This document shows, piece after piece, positions 1 to 8,217 of a DNA stretch of 19,056 bases (within the stretch, counting starts at the first letter, position 1; each line of letters opens with the position of its first letter). Position numbers and translations under genes: made by a program. The stretch covers positions 1 through 19,056 of the forward strand of contig CAZVSC010000054.1 of assembly GCA_964629325.1 (NCBI GenBank). Direction: 5' to 3'. This DNA is from Eutrophocola sp964629325. Its GTDB lineage: Bacteria > Pseudomonadota > Gammaproteobacteria > Pseudomonadales > Pseudohongiellaceae. The notes beneath the pieces are model-generated. The model saw only the letters and a list, made by a program, of their open reading frames with translations. It was not told the origin of the DNA and searched no databases.

Positions 1-250
1 CGACATAGTAGCCGCTGCCCAGTGTGGAAAATGTACCGAAGCGCCGGTTGGGAATACCCGAGCGGTATATGGTCTTCTGGGTGGCGAAAACGGGCTCACC
101 GCAGGCGGCGAGCACTTCGCCCTGATTGTCGCCACGCGAGACCAGGTCGCGCTCGCAGCGCAGGGTATTGGCATGGGCTTGCCCGCACAGCAGGACCAGA
201 AGCAGGGTCGAACCGGGCAGGATGAGGATTTTTCGCATGACTTTTCGCAT
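1..250 (-). CDS. DUF2845 domain exported protein (partial, N-terminus only)
   Basis: Only the first 83 or so codons are in the window; the rest lies beyond position 1. The start at 250 gives a basic N-terminus, a hydrophobic stretch (LLLVLLCG) and a likely signal peptidase site after AHA, so the product should be periplasmic. The mature part begins TLRCERDLVSRGDNQGEV and continues with a CGEP motif; an LRC..LVS.GD...EVL..CGEP pattern is what I know from the DUF2845 family, whose function is unknown. Several in-frame ATGs lie close together (277, 274, 265, 250, 238). I chose 250 because GGAGGG sits about 8 nt upstream of it. The gene lies 61 bp downstream of oadB on the same strand with no clear terminator between, so readthrough is possible. 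Family assignment is fairly safe; the exact start is not. Confidence 0.7.
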   Translation of the reverse strand, partial: MRKVMRKILILPGSTLLLVLLCGQAHANTLRCERDLVSRGDNQGEVLAACGEPVFATQKTIYRSGIPNRRFGTFSTLGSGYYV

Positions 251-311
251 GAATGGGCCCTCCATGGACTCCATCATACGGGTTTGAACGTGAATTTGAA
301 CTGAATAGCGC

Positions 312-1478
312 TTATCCGAGGTAGCTGATCATCACGCCGGCGGCTACCGCGGAGCCGATCACTCCTGCCACGTTCGGACCCATGGCGTGCATCAGCAGGA
401 AATTCTGCGAATTGGCTTCGAGTCCTACCTTGTTCGCTACACGTGCAGCCATCGGCACTGCCGACACGCCGGCGGCGCCGATCAGCGGATTGATCTGCAT
501 GCTGCTGAAACGGTTCATGAGTTTTGCCATCAGCACGCCCGACGCAGTACCGATGCCGAAGGCAACAATACCGAGTACCAGGATGCCCAGCGTTTCCACG
601 TTGAGGAAGGCATCGGAACTGAGCTTTGAACCCACGCCCAGGCCAAGGAAGATGGTCGTAATATTGATCAGGGCATTCTGCGCGGTGTCGCTGAGGCGCT
701 CCACCACCCCGCTTTCCTTCATCAGGTTGCCGAAACAGAACATCCCGAGCAGTGGTGCCGCAGTGGGCAGGAACAGGGCCACCAGCACCAGCAGGCTGAG
801 CGGAAAGATGATCTTTTCGCGCTGCGATACGGGACGCAACTGCTCCATTCGTATCTTGCGCTCTTCGACAGTGGTGAGCGCTTTCATGATCGGCGGCTGG
901 ATCAGCGGCACCAGGGCCATGTAGGAATAAGCCGCCACGGCGATGGCACCGAGGAGGTCGGGCGCCAGACGCGAGGACACGAAGATGGCAGTGGGACCGT
1001 CGGCCCCGCCGATGATGCCGATAGCCGCGGCATCTGCCAGGGTAAAATCCATCAGCCCCATCTGGGTCAGGAGTATGGCGCCGATCACGGTGGTGAATAT
1101 GCCAAACTGCGCAGCGGCACCCAGGAAAAGTGTCCGGGGGTTGGCAAGCAAGGGCCCGAAATCCGTCAGGGCGCCCACGCCCATGAAGATCACCAGCGGG
1201 AACATGCCGGTGGCGATGCCAGCTTCATATATATAGTAGAGAATACCGCCCGGACTCTCGATATGGCCGGCGGCATCATAGACCGGCTCCGCGAGAAAAC
1301 CGGCTCCCGGAATATTGACCAGGATTGCACCCATGCCGATAGGCAGGAGCAGCAAGGGCTCGAATTTCTTGCGTATGGCCAGGAAGACAAGCAACAGGCC
1401 AACAAGGATCATGACAAACTGGCCGGCTTCGAGCTGGTAGAGGCCCGAATCACGAAACAGCTGCAGGAGACTTTCCAT
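312..1478 (-). CDS. oadB: Na+-translocating oxaloacetate decarboxylase, beta subunit
   Basis: This 388-aa polytopic inner-membrane protein is the Na+ channel and decarboxylation subunit of a biotin-dependent decarboxylase pump. It decarboxylates carboxybiotin carried by the alpha subunit and couples this to Na+ export. The residues known to matter in the Klebsiella enzyme (D203, Y229, N373, G377, S382, R389) all have counterparts at exactly matching spacing: D160 in GGADGPT, Y186 in YSYMALVP, then N330, G334, S339 and R346 in the INPLIGAAGVSA region. The protein is somewhat shorter than the 433-aa Klebsiella subunit, mainly at the N-terminus, as in many family members. It follows oadA by 35 bp on the same strand and is the last oad gene. 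Beta subunits of methylmalonyl-CoA or glutaconyl-CoA decarboxylases look alike; the substrate is inferred from the neighbouring alpha subunit. Confidence 0.93.
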   Translation of the reverse strand: MESLLQLFRDSGLYQLEAGQFVMILVGLLLVFLAIRKKFEPLLLLPIGMGAILVNIPGAGFLAEPVYDAAGHIESPGGILYYIYEAGIATGMFPLVIFMGVGALTDFGPLLANPRTLFLGAAAQFGIFTTVIGAILLTQMGLMDFTLADAAAIGIIGGADGPTAIFVSSRLAPDLLGAIAVAAYSYMALVPLIQPPIMKALTTVEERKIRMEQLRPVSQREKIIFPLSLLVLVALFLPTAAPLLGMFCFGNLMKESGVVERLSDTAQNALINITTIFLGLGVGSKLSSDAFLNVETLGILVLGIVAFGIGTASGVLMAKLMNRFSSMQINPLIGAAGVSAVPMAARVANKVGLEANSQNFLLMHAMGPNVAGVIGSAVAAGVMISYLG

Positions 1479-1513
1479 CAGTCGACTATTGAGTGATTGC
1501 AGTGGACAGATGC

Positions 1514-3322
1514 TTAACCGATGGTCAGCAGTTCGTCACCGACCGCCACCGCGTTGCCTTCTGCCACCTTGATGCTGCGAACGGTGCCTGCACGGGGTGC
1601 TTTCACCTCGGTTTCCATCTTCATCGCTTCGAGAATGATGAGGACCTCCCCTTCCGCCACTTTCTGGCCAACGGTAACGTCCACCTTGAAGATATTGCCT
1701 GCCAGCGGCGCAAGCAAGGGTTCGCCCTTGTTGACGGGTGTGGAGGATTCGCTGGTTTTGGGTGGTGCGTCGCTTGCCGGGCCTGAGGGCTGAATCTGGC
1801 TGATATCACCACCTTCAGACACCTGGACCACGTAGGTCTGACCGTTGACGTTGACCGAATAGACGCTGGGTTCGCCGGGTTTGGTCCTGGCCGGTGCCGA
1901 CGCCGGTTTGGCTTCCTCGCCGGTGGGTGCCGGCTCGAAGGCATCCGGGTTGCCGCGGTTCTTGAGGAACTTCAGGCCAATTTGCGGGAACAGGGCGTAG
2001 GTCAGGACATCATCGATCTCGCGCTCGCCGGTTTCAATCTTGAAACCCTCGTCTTTCGCCTTCTTGCGCAACTCGCTGGTCAGGGACTCGAGTTCAGGCT
2101 TTAACAGGTCTGCCGGCCGGCAGGTGATAGGTTCTGCACCATCGAGCACTTTGGCCTGCAACTCCTTGTTCACTGGCGTAGCGGTGGCCCCGTATTCTCC
2201 CTTGAGGATGCCAGCGGATTCCTTGGTGATGGTCTTGTAGCGCTCACCGGAAAGCACATTGATGACCGCCTGGGTACCCACGATCTGTGAAGTCGGCGTT
2301 ACCAGCGCGATCGTTCCAAGGTCTTCCCGCACGCGGGGGATTTCCTTAAGGACTTCACTCATCTTGTCGGTGGCGTTCTGCTCGCGCAGCTGGCTTTCCA
2401 TGTTGGTGAGCATGCCGCCCGGCACTTGCGCCAGCAGGATACGGGCGTCGACTCCCTTCAGGGCACCCTCGAATTTGGCGTACTTTTTGCGCACAACGCG
2501 GAAATACTCGGCGATTTCAGCCAACAGTTTCAGGTCGAATCCGGGGTCGCCCGGCAGATCCTCGAAAATGGCATTAAGGGTTTCGGTAGCCGGATGGCCG
2601 TAGGTCATGCTCATGGAGGAAATGGCTGTATCGATATTGTCGATGCCGGCCTCGACGGCCTTGACCAGGGTCGGTGTGGCCATTCCGGTGGTTGCGTGGC
2701 TCTGCATATGTACCGGCAAACCGACTTCCTTCTTCAGGCGCGTCACCAGTTCGTAACAGACATAGGGCCGCAGCAGTCCTGCCATGTCCTTGATGCAGAT
2801 GGTGTCTGCCCCCATGTCCTTGAGCTGCTGCGCCAGGGTGAGCCAGGTATCCAGGGTGTGGACGGGGCTGACAGTATACGAAAGCGCACCCTGGGCATGG
2901 CCGCCCACTTTCTTCACGCCCTTGATGGCAGTCTCGAAATTGCGGGGATCGTTCATGGCATCGAAAATCCGGAACACGTCGACGCCATTGGTATAGGCGC
3001 GCTCGCAGAACTTTTCGACAACATCGTCTGCATAGTGCCGATAACCCAGGATATTCTGGGCGCGGAACAACATCTGGTGGCGGGTGTTTGGAATGGCCTT
3101 TTTCAGTTCGCGAATGCGGTGCCAGGGATCCTCGCCGAGGTAACGGATACAGGCATCGAAGGTAGCCCCGCCCCAGGATTCCACCGACCAGTATCCGACC
3201 TTGTCGAGCTTGTCGGCGATGGGGAGCATGTCTTCCAGCCGCAACCGCGTCGCTATCAGCGACTGGTGGGCGTCACGCAGGACGAGTTCTGTTATGCCAA
3301 CTGGTGATCTATCTTCAATCAT
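1514..3322 (-). CDS. oadA: Oxaloacetate decarboxylase, alpha subunit (biotin-carrying carboxyltransferase)
   Basis: The 602-aa protein transfers the carboxyl group of oxaloacetate to its own biotin, which then visits the membrane beta subunit. The N-terminal TIM-barrel carboxyltransferase domain shows the metal ligand D17 in LVLRDAHQSL, the ESWGGATFD motif near residue 50 and the active-site lysine K178 in CIKDMAG. A PYC_OADA-type domain follows (about 300-460), then a proline/alanine-rich linker (about 475-530). The C-terminal biotinyl domain carries EAMKMET with biotin lysine K568. One oddity is that the usual H-x-H metal site reads HMQSH here, so position 207 is Gln and only H209 remains (codon 2702-2704). 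The start at 3322 fits the family N-terminus; its ribosome binding site is weak. The gene sits between oadG and oadB. A pyruvate carboxylase B subunit is similar, but the beta and gamma neighbours argue for the Na+ pump. Confidence 0.93.
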   Translation of the reverse strand: MIEDRSPVGITELVLRDAHQSLIATRLRLEDMLPIADKLDKVGYWSVESWGGATFDACIRYLGEDPWHRIRELKKAIPNTRHQMLFRAQNILGYRHYADDVVEKFCERAYTNGVDVFRIFDAMNDPRNFETAIKGVKKVGGHAQGALSYTVSPVHTLDTWLTLAQQLKDMGADTICIKDMAGLLRPYVCYELVTRLKKEVGLPVHMQSHATTGMATPTLVKAVEAGIDNIDTAISSMSMTYGHPATETLNAIFEDLPGDPGFDLKLLAEIAEYFRVVRKKYAKFEGALKGVDARILLAQVPGGMLTNMESQLREQNATDKMSEVLKEIPRVREDLGTIALVTPTSQIVGTQAVINVLSGERYKTITKESAGILKGEYGATATPVNKELQAKVLDGAEPITCRPADLLKPELESLTSELRKKAKDEGFKIETGEREIDDVLTYALFPQIGLKFLKNRGNPDAFEPAPTGEEAKPASAPARTKPGEPSVYSVNVNGQTYVVQVSEGGDISQIQPSGPASDAPPKTSESSTPVNKGEPLLAPLAGNIFKVDVTVGQKVAEGEVLIILEAMKMETEVKAPRAGTVRSIKVAEGNAVAVGDELLTIG

Positions 3323-3438
3323 CGGAATAACCCATTTTCATCTTGGATATGTCTGCTACGCAGACTGACAACATTTCTGCCGGTGCAGTGAGTACATCCG
3401 CAAATAACAGCAAAATCTTGCTTATAGTCGTTCGTCTG

Positions 3439-3678
3439 TTACTGCTTCGAGCGATGCGCGTGAATGGCTGCGCTGATGACGGCGAGCAGGGTTGCTTCGT
3501 CAAGCCGCCCTGCTGCTCCGGGAGTCTTAAGGACTGCGGGTTGAACAGCCCCGTATTTTTGCACCAGTGAAGACATGATAGATGTCACGATCACCAGCAG
3601 GGTCAGGAACACGAATACGGTGCCCATCCCCAGTAACATCAGATTTACACCTTCTGATATCAACGCTCCGGAATTCAC
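3439..3678 (-). CDS. oadG: Oxaloacetate decarboxylase, gamma subunit
   Basis: This 79-aa protein has one membrane helix (about residues 12-37, with the LLGMGTVFVFLTLLV signature of the OadG family) and a short hydrophilic, Ala/His-containing tail. In the known pump the gamma chain anchors the alpha subunit to the beta subunit. I chose the GTG start at 3678, which has an AGGAAA sequence about 5-7 nt upstream and gives a normal family length. It is first in the order oadG-oadA-oadB, the usual gene order, with 116 bp to oadA. That gap is longer than needed and contains nothing I can identify. Confidence 0.88.
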   Translation of the reverse strand: MNSGALISEGVNLMLLGMGTVFVFLTLLVIVTSIMSSLVQKYGAVQPAVLKTPGAAGRLDEATLLAVISAAIHAHRSKQ

Positions 3679-3944
3679 TCAAATTTCCTAGTGTCTTGAT
3701 TGCTCTGGACGTCCAGTAAAGACGCCGGTATTGCTGGTACTTCAGGCAGAAATTCCAGTCAGCGCACTCTACATTAAATCCCCGGTTTTTTCCACGGGGA
3801 CAGGCAGTTCCGGCACTTTATTCAAGCAGACTTTGACTTTTCCTTCACAATTTGCTGAAAACCGGTGCTGCGAGGGGCGCCGGGCGTCGATATACGGTAA
3901 ATTATTCCCCTGACAATTCATTCGCATAAAAAGGAAGTTTTCCG
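3679..3944. promoter_or_regulatory. Divergent promoter region between oadG and the antiporter gene
   Basis: This 266-bp spacer must hold the promoters for oadGAB (minus) and the antiporter-sulfotransferase operon (plus). I could not place convincing -35/-10 pairs. A TTGACT at 3833-3838 resembles a -35 box but has no good -10 at 17 bp. Visible structure is a perfect 12-bp palindrome at 3715-3726 and a short inverted repeat CCCCG/CGGGG (3780-3784 and 3795-3799) around a T-rich loop. AAGGAAG at 3931-3937 is the ribosome binding site for the plus-strand TTG start. Confidence 0.5.
3715..3726. promoter_or_regulatory. Perfect 12-bp palindrome CTGGACGTCCAG upstream of oadG
   Basis: CTGGACGTCCAG is its own reverse complement and lies 37 bp upstream of the oadG start, a place where a dimeric regulator could bind. 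No match to a named regulator is claimed. Confidence 0.35.
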
Positions 3945-5933
3945 TTGCACGGCGAAACATCTACCCTGCTGACCTCGGTATTACTGCTGCTGGGCACATC
4001 CACACTGCTCATCATCCTGCTGTACCGGTTGCGCATCAATTCCCTGCTGGCGTTCATCCTCACCGGTGCGCTGTTCGGGCCTACGGGACTTGGGGTCATC
4101 ACGGATCCGGAAGAGCTGACCGCCATCGCCGAACTGGGCCTGACTTTCCTGCTTTTTATTCTCGGCCTGGAATTCTCACTGCCCAGGGTGATGGTGTTGC
4201 GCAATACGGTGTTCAAGCTCGGCAGCCTTCAGGTAGCGATATGTTCTGTTTTCTTTTTCCTGGTGCTCCAGTTGTTCGGGCTGCCCTGGCAAGTCTCGGC
4301 CATCCTCGCCGGCGGTCTTTCACTGTCATCCACGGCTATCGTCTCCCGGGAACTGACCAGCCTGGGCATTCTCAAGACCCGCCATGGCGAGATCGCCATC
4401 GGCATCCTGCTATTCCAGGATCTGGTCGCTGTACTGCTTCTTATCGCTGTTCCCCTGGCGTCCAGCCGGCTCGAGGGCTTTTCCCTGTCGGGCATTTTCA
4501 CCACTGCCGGCCAGGGCATCATCCTGCTCGGTGTATTCTTCCTGACTGGCCGCTACCTGCTGCCGCGGCTGTTGCGTGAGATCGCCACTCAGCAGTCCGA
4601 CCAGTTGCTGGTACTGTCCGCACTCGTCATCGTGCTGTTGTCCGCCATGCTCACGGCCAGTATCGGGCTGAGCATGGAACTGGGTGCCTTCCTCGCCGGC
4701 ATGATGCTGGGTGATACACGCTTTCGCCACCAGCTCGAAGCCGACATACGTCCCTTTCGCGACATTCTCCTCGGGTTGTTTTTCATCACCATAGGCATGC
4801 TGGTCGACCTTCGCCTGCTCGCCGAGTACTGGCCCTACCTGCTGCTTGCTGGCATGCTGCTGATCGCATGCAAGGCCTTGCTGGTCACCGGCGTCGTCAA
4901 GGCAATGGGCGAGTCCTGGCGCGCAGCCGTTCCCTCCGGCATGGCGCTCGCACAGGGCAGCGAATTCATGTTTGCGTTGCTGGCACTTGCGGTACGCAAC
5001 ATTTTGATCAGCGAGGAAGCTGCCTCCAATCTGATCACGGTCGTTATTATCAGCATGGTACTGACTCCGCTGGTGATCCGGCATGGTCCGCGCCTGGTGA
5101 ATTCCGCTTACCTGCGGATTTGCAAGAAAACCCTGGAGCATGTCGAGGACAAGGCCACCTTTGTCGAACTCGACAAGAAGAACCACATACTGATCCTGGG
5201 CTTTGGCCGCGTCGGCCAAACCATTGCGCGCTTCCTGCGCCCGCTTAATATCGACTATGCGGTACTGGAAACCGACGATGTGCGTATACGCGAAGCCAGT
5301 GCAGTCGATGAACCCATCTACTATGGCGACAGCAGCCGTGTCGACATTCTCAAGGCAGCCGGCGCCGCCGATGCCCGTATCGTGGTCGTTACCTTTGATA
5401 AAGCCGAACTGGCCACGAAAATTCTCGATAATATGCAAGAGATCAATCCGGACGTCCCGGTGCTTGTACGAACACGCGATGACGCCCATCTCGATCAACT
5501 GATCGCTTCCGGCGCGCTTGAAGTGATACCGGAAACCCATGAAGCCAGCCTGACCCTGGTATCGCATATCCTGCTGATGGTGCAGTATCCCACACGCATG
5601 ATTCACAGCATCATCGACAAAGCCCGGCGCGACCGCTACAGAATGATGAAGGGTTTCTACCATGGCGAACGCATGGGCTTCATGGATCGCGAAAGCGGTT
5701 CCGCGGAAGTAATCCATGCCGTACGCCTGCCGCGCAGGGCTTTCGCCTGCGGCAAACTGCTGCAGGAACTTGAGCCACCCGAAGGCGTCAGCATCCTTGA
5801 GGTTCATCGCGATACCCTGATCATGGCAACAGCAGATCATCCTGACCTGCTGCTGCAAGTCGGTGACGTCGTGGTTCTGCTCGGGATGAGGGACAAACTG
5901 GATCCCGGCGAAAGCTACCTGCTCAGGGGTTGA
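3945..5933 (+). CDS. CPA2-family cation:proton antiporter with TrkA-N/TrkA-C domains (Kef/YbaL type)
   Basis: This 662-aa inner-membrane protein should exchange K+ or Na+ for H+. An N-terminal transporter domain of about 12 helices (residues 8-385) carries the family patterns RINSLLAFILTGALFGPTGLG, FILGLEF, SLSSTAIVSREL, LLFQDL and LGAFLAGMMLG. A cytoplasmic Rossmann-type RCK/TrkA-N domain follows, with the nucleotide-binding GFGRVG at 419-424 and an acidic VLETDD end of the second strand. A TrkA-C-like domain (about 575-660) closes it. The TTG start at 3945 has AAGGAAG 7-8 nt upstream. It begins the four-gene operon: its TGA overlaps the ATG of the sulfotransferase (TGATG). Kef proteins respond to glutathione conjugates; no KefF/KefG-like partner is next to it, so a strict KefB/KefC role is not shown. 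Confidence 0.88.
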   Translation: MHGETSTLLTSVLLLLGTSTLLIILLYRLRINSLLAFILTGALFGPTGLGVITDPEELTAIAELGLTFLLFILGLEFSLPRVMVLRNTVFKLGSLQVAICSVFFFLVLQLFGLPWQVSAILAGGLSLSSTAIVSRELTSLGILKTRHGEIAIGILLFQDLVAVLLLIAVPLASSRLEGFSLSGIFTTAGQGIILLGVFFLTGRYLLPRLLREIATQQSDQLLVLSALVIVLLSAMLTASIGLSMELGAFLAGMMLGDTRFRHQLEADIRPFRDILLGLFFITIGMLVDLRLLAEYWPYLLLAGMLLIACKALLVTGVVKAMGESWRAAVPSGMALAQGSEFMFALLALAVRNILISEEAASNLITVVIISMVLTPLVIRHGPRLVNSAYLRICKKTLEHVEDKATFVELDKKNHILILGFGRVGQTIARFLRPLNIDYAVLETDDVRIREASAVDEPIYYGDSSRVDILKAAGAADARIVVVTFDKAELATKILDNMQEINPDVPVLVRTRDDAHLDQLIASGALEVIPETHEASLTLVSHILLMVQYPTRMIHSIIDKARRDRYRMMKGFYHGERMGFMDRESGSAEVIHAVRLPRRAFACGKLLQELEPPEGVSILEVHRDTLIMATADHPDLLLQVGDVVVLLGMRDKLDPGESYLLRG

Positions 5934-7090
5934 TGATGTTTGTCGCGCTGCTTCTGCACCTGGCGGCCATTCCCGCACTGGGCATGTACCTGTTGTTTGC
6001 CGTGCCGGCCGAAGGCTTGCGCCATGTCTGGAAACGACTGCCGTTGTTCATTGCATTGTGGCTCACACTCTCCCTGCTCTCCGTCATCCACGTCATCGGA
6101 CACTTGCTGGATGAATTGCTGTTTTTCCGTTACCGGCGTGTCGTGATACGCGAACCGGTCTTCATTCTCGGCATTCCCCGCAGCGGCACTACCTACCTGC
6201 AACGACTGCTCGGCGTCGACGACCGTTTCACCACGCTCGCTACCTGGGAAGCATTGCTGGCTCCGTCGATCAGCGAACGTTATTTATACAGGATGCTGGG
6301 CAGGCTGCTCCGGCCCGTGGAGAATGCCGTGATCGCCGTGCGGCGCAAATTGTTCCGCACCATGGACGACATTCACCAGATCCGGCTGCAGGAGCCTGAA
6401 GAGGATTTCCTCTTGCTGCTGCCGCTCATGGCCTGCCTGCTGGTTGCCTTCGCCTGCCCGCGCGCCAGCCATTTCTGGCGGCTCGCCTGGTTCGACATGA
6501 AACTGCCGGCCTGGTATCGCAGAACCGTGCTGACCTTCTATGCACGCTGCCTGCAGAAACACCTCTTTTACCACGGCGAGGATCTGCGTATCCTCAGCAA
6601 GAACCCGTCATTTACCTCCCTGGTGCAGTCGCTGCTGGATAATTTTCCCGGTGCGAGGATTATTGCCTGTACCCGCCCACCCGCAGAAGTGTTACCCTCG
6701 CAGCTGAGTTCGCTACGCCCGGCCATGTCGATCCTGGGAAGCGGCAAGCTGTCACCGCAAACACAGAACACCATGATCGGGTTGTTACACCACTATTACT
6801 CGCAACTCCTGAAATACAGCCAGGATAAACGGATTCATTTCCTGCCGATGGCGATACTGCAGTCCGATCTGCCTTATGCCATGACCTCCCTGTTCGCCTT
6901 TCTTGCCATGCCCCAATCTGCCGCCAGCCTGGAAGCCGTTGCCCGCGCCCGGGAAAGCGGCAAACATACGAGCAGTCATCGTTACACCCTCGCCGAATTC
7001 GCCCTGACCGAGGCAATCATCGAGGACCGGTTCCAGCATGTGTGGCGTGCGCTTTACGCAGCCACCAGCAAGGAAAACACTCCCACCTGA
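5933..7090 (+). CDS. Membrane-anchored PAPS-dependent sulfotransferase (Sulfotransf_3-like)
   Basis: The 385-aa product likely transfers sulfate from PAPS to a hydroxyl on a lipid, glycan or small molecule. Two hydrophobic segments at the N-terminus (about residues 2-24 and 36-58) should hold it in the membrane. The PAPS 5'-phosphosulfate loop GIPRSGTTYLQRLL starts at residue 80, right after a VFILG strand. The 3'-phosphate binding region is visible as FPGARIIACTRPPAEVLPSQLSS near residues 235-258, with the expected Arg and Ser. The ATG at 5933 overlaps the stop of the antiporter gene by one base, so translation is probably coupled; an in-frame TTG at 5930 and an ATG at 5936 are alternatives. 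The glycosyltransferase gene begins 2 bp after its stop. The acceptor is unknown; the operon points to a glycolipid or glycan. Confidence 0.82.
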   Translation: MMFVALLLHLAAIPALGMYLLFAVPAEGLRHVWKRLPLFIALWLTLSLLSVIHVIGHLLDELLFFRYRRVVIREPVFILGIPRSGTTYLQRLLGVDDRFTTLATWEALLAPSISERYLYRMLGRLLRPVENAVIAVRRKLFRTMDDIHQIRLQEPEEDFLLLLPLMACLLVAFACPRASHFWRLAWFDMKLPAWYRRTVLTFYARCLQKHLFYHGEDLRILSKNPSFTSLVQSLLDNFPGARIIACTRPPAEVLPSQLSSLRPAMSILGSGKLSPQTQNTMIGLLHHYYSQLLKYSQDKRIHFLPMAILQSDLPYAMTSLFAFLAMPQSAASLEAVARARESGKHTSSHRYTLAEFALTEAIIEDRFQHVWRALYAATSKENTPT

Positions 7091-7092
7091 GC

Positions 7093-8217
7093 ATGTCGCA
7101 GTCCAATATCAACCATACACGCCTGCTGGCGATTTCCGATGCAGCACCTTCGCGCAATGGTGCCGGAGCCTACTACCAGGACCTGCTCGAGCAGATGGAA
7201 GGCAAGCTGGAAGCCTCCATGCTCTATTCGCCGACCATCGATGACCAGGGCGTCTGGCAGGCGGGCCTTGTCCTCCCTTTGCCCGGTGACAAGACACAAA
7301 AACTGTGCTTCCCCAACATCTTGCAACTCAATACATTGTTCCGGGAATTCAAGCCCCACGTGGTCGTCATCGCCACTCCTGGTGTTTATGGTATCTGCGG
7401 CGCCTGGCTGGCACGCAGGCACAAGGTACCCTACCTCACAGGCATGCATACCTCGTTCGAGCAACTGACCGAGCTGTACTGGCCGAATTCACTGCAAGGC
7501 AAGATCGTTGAACACTATTTCAGGTTTTCCAACGGCTTCCTCTTCCGCCATACCGAAGCCGTACTCGGCAACGCCGAGCCCATCCTGGAACAGGCCAGGA
7601 AGATGGGCGCACCGGATACCCGACTGATTGGCACGCCGGTATCATCCGAATTCATTCTTCCCGCCTACAAACCCCATAAAGGGGAATTGCAAAGCTGCCT
7701 GTTCGCCGGACGCCTGGCCAAGGAGAAAAATATCGAAGCCCTGCTGCAGGCAGTGGAAGATTTTCCTGCCATTCAGTTCAGCGTGGCAGGCGACGGTCCG
7801 CTCAGGCCCGATGTGGAGCAGGCGGTAGCACGATTCTCCAACCTCAAATATCTTGGCTGGCTCAGCCGCAGCGACCTGCGCAAAACACTGGATGAACACG
7901 ATGCCCTGCTGCTGCCGTCGCATTTCGAAACTTTCGGCACTATCGCCCTGGAAGCCATGTGCCGGGAAAAACTGGTTTTCGTATCGAGTGGCTGCGGTAT
8001 CACACACTGGGACCGGCTGTTGCCGGGCCTGATCATCATCGACGAATCCGGCCTGACCCGTGCCATCGAATCGGTATTGCGCAAGACACCGGAGGAACGC
8101 CGTGATATTGCCCGCAGCGGCAACAGCATCGCCATCACCTGGAACGAGGACGTGTTGAACCGCTGGTACCATATACTCAAGGACACCATCCGCGATTACG
8201 CCGAAGAGCACCCATGA
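7093..8217 (+). CDS. GT4-type glycosyltransferase
   Basis: This 374-aa protein has the two-Rossmann GT-B layout of retaining glycosyltransferases. The N-terminal half starts LLAISDAAPSRNGAGAYYQD, which resembles the glycine-rich acceptor-side loop. The C-terminal half has the nucleotide-sugar site FAGRLAKEKNIEALLQA (Arg about 207, Lys about 210-212), VAGDGPLR, and the E-x7-E motif in FETFGTIALEAM (E279 and E287). There is no signal peptide, so it acts in the cytoplasm or at the inner face of the membrane. I chose ATG 7093, just after the sulfotransferase stop. An upstream GTG at 7042 would overlap that gene by 49 bp and add an unlike extension. Its last bases overlap the next start (ATGA at 8214-8217). 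Lipid-glucosylating enzymes belong to this family, but the sugar and acceptor cannot be read. Confidence 0.85.
   Translation: MSQSNINHTRLLAISDAAPSRNGAGAYYQDLLEQMEGKLEASMLYSPTIDDQGVWQAGLVLPLPGDKTQKLCFPNILQLNTLFREFKPHVVVIATPGVYGICGAWLARRHKVPYLTGMHTSFEQLTELYWPNSLQGKIVEHYFRFSNGFLFRHTEAVLGNAEPILEQARKMGAPDTRLIGTPVSSEFILPAYKPHKGELQSCLFAGRLAKEKNIEALLQAVEDFPAIQFSVAGDGPLRPDVEQAVARFSNLKYLGWLSRSDLRKTLDEHDALLLPSHFETFGTIALEAMCREKLVFVSSGCGITHWDRLLPGLIIIDESGLTRAIESVLRKTPEERRDIARSGNSIAITWNEDVLNRWYHILKDTIRDYAEEHP

Noticed and set aside
3780..3799. CCCCG/CGGGG inverted repeat as an intrinsic terminator
   Set aside because: The T-run is in the loop rather than after the stem, and the place is a divergent promoter region.
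3796..3803. GGGGACAG in the oadG/antiporter spacer as another REP-like copy
   Set aside because: Only 8 bases match and the conserved TGACTTTT part is missing, so chance is likely.
4410..5978. A 522-codon minus-strand open frame over the antiporter gene
   Set aside because: It is the reverse of a clear transporter with a TrkA-N domain; the Gln/His-rich translation is typical of an antisense shadow.
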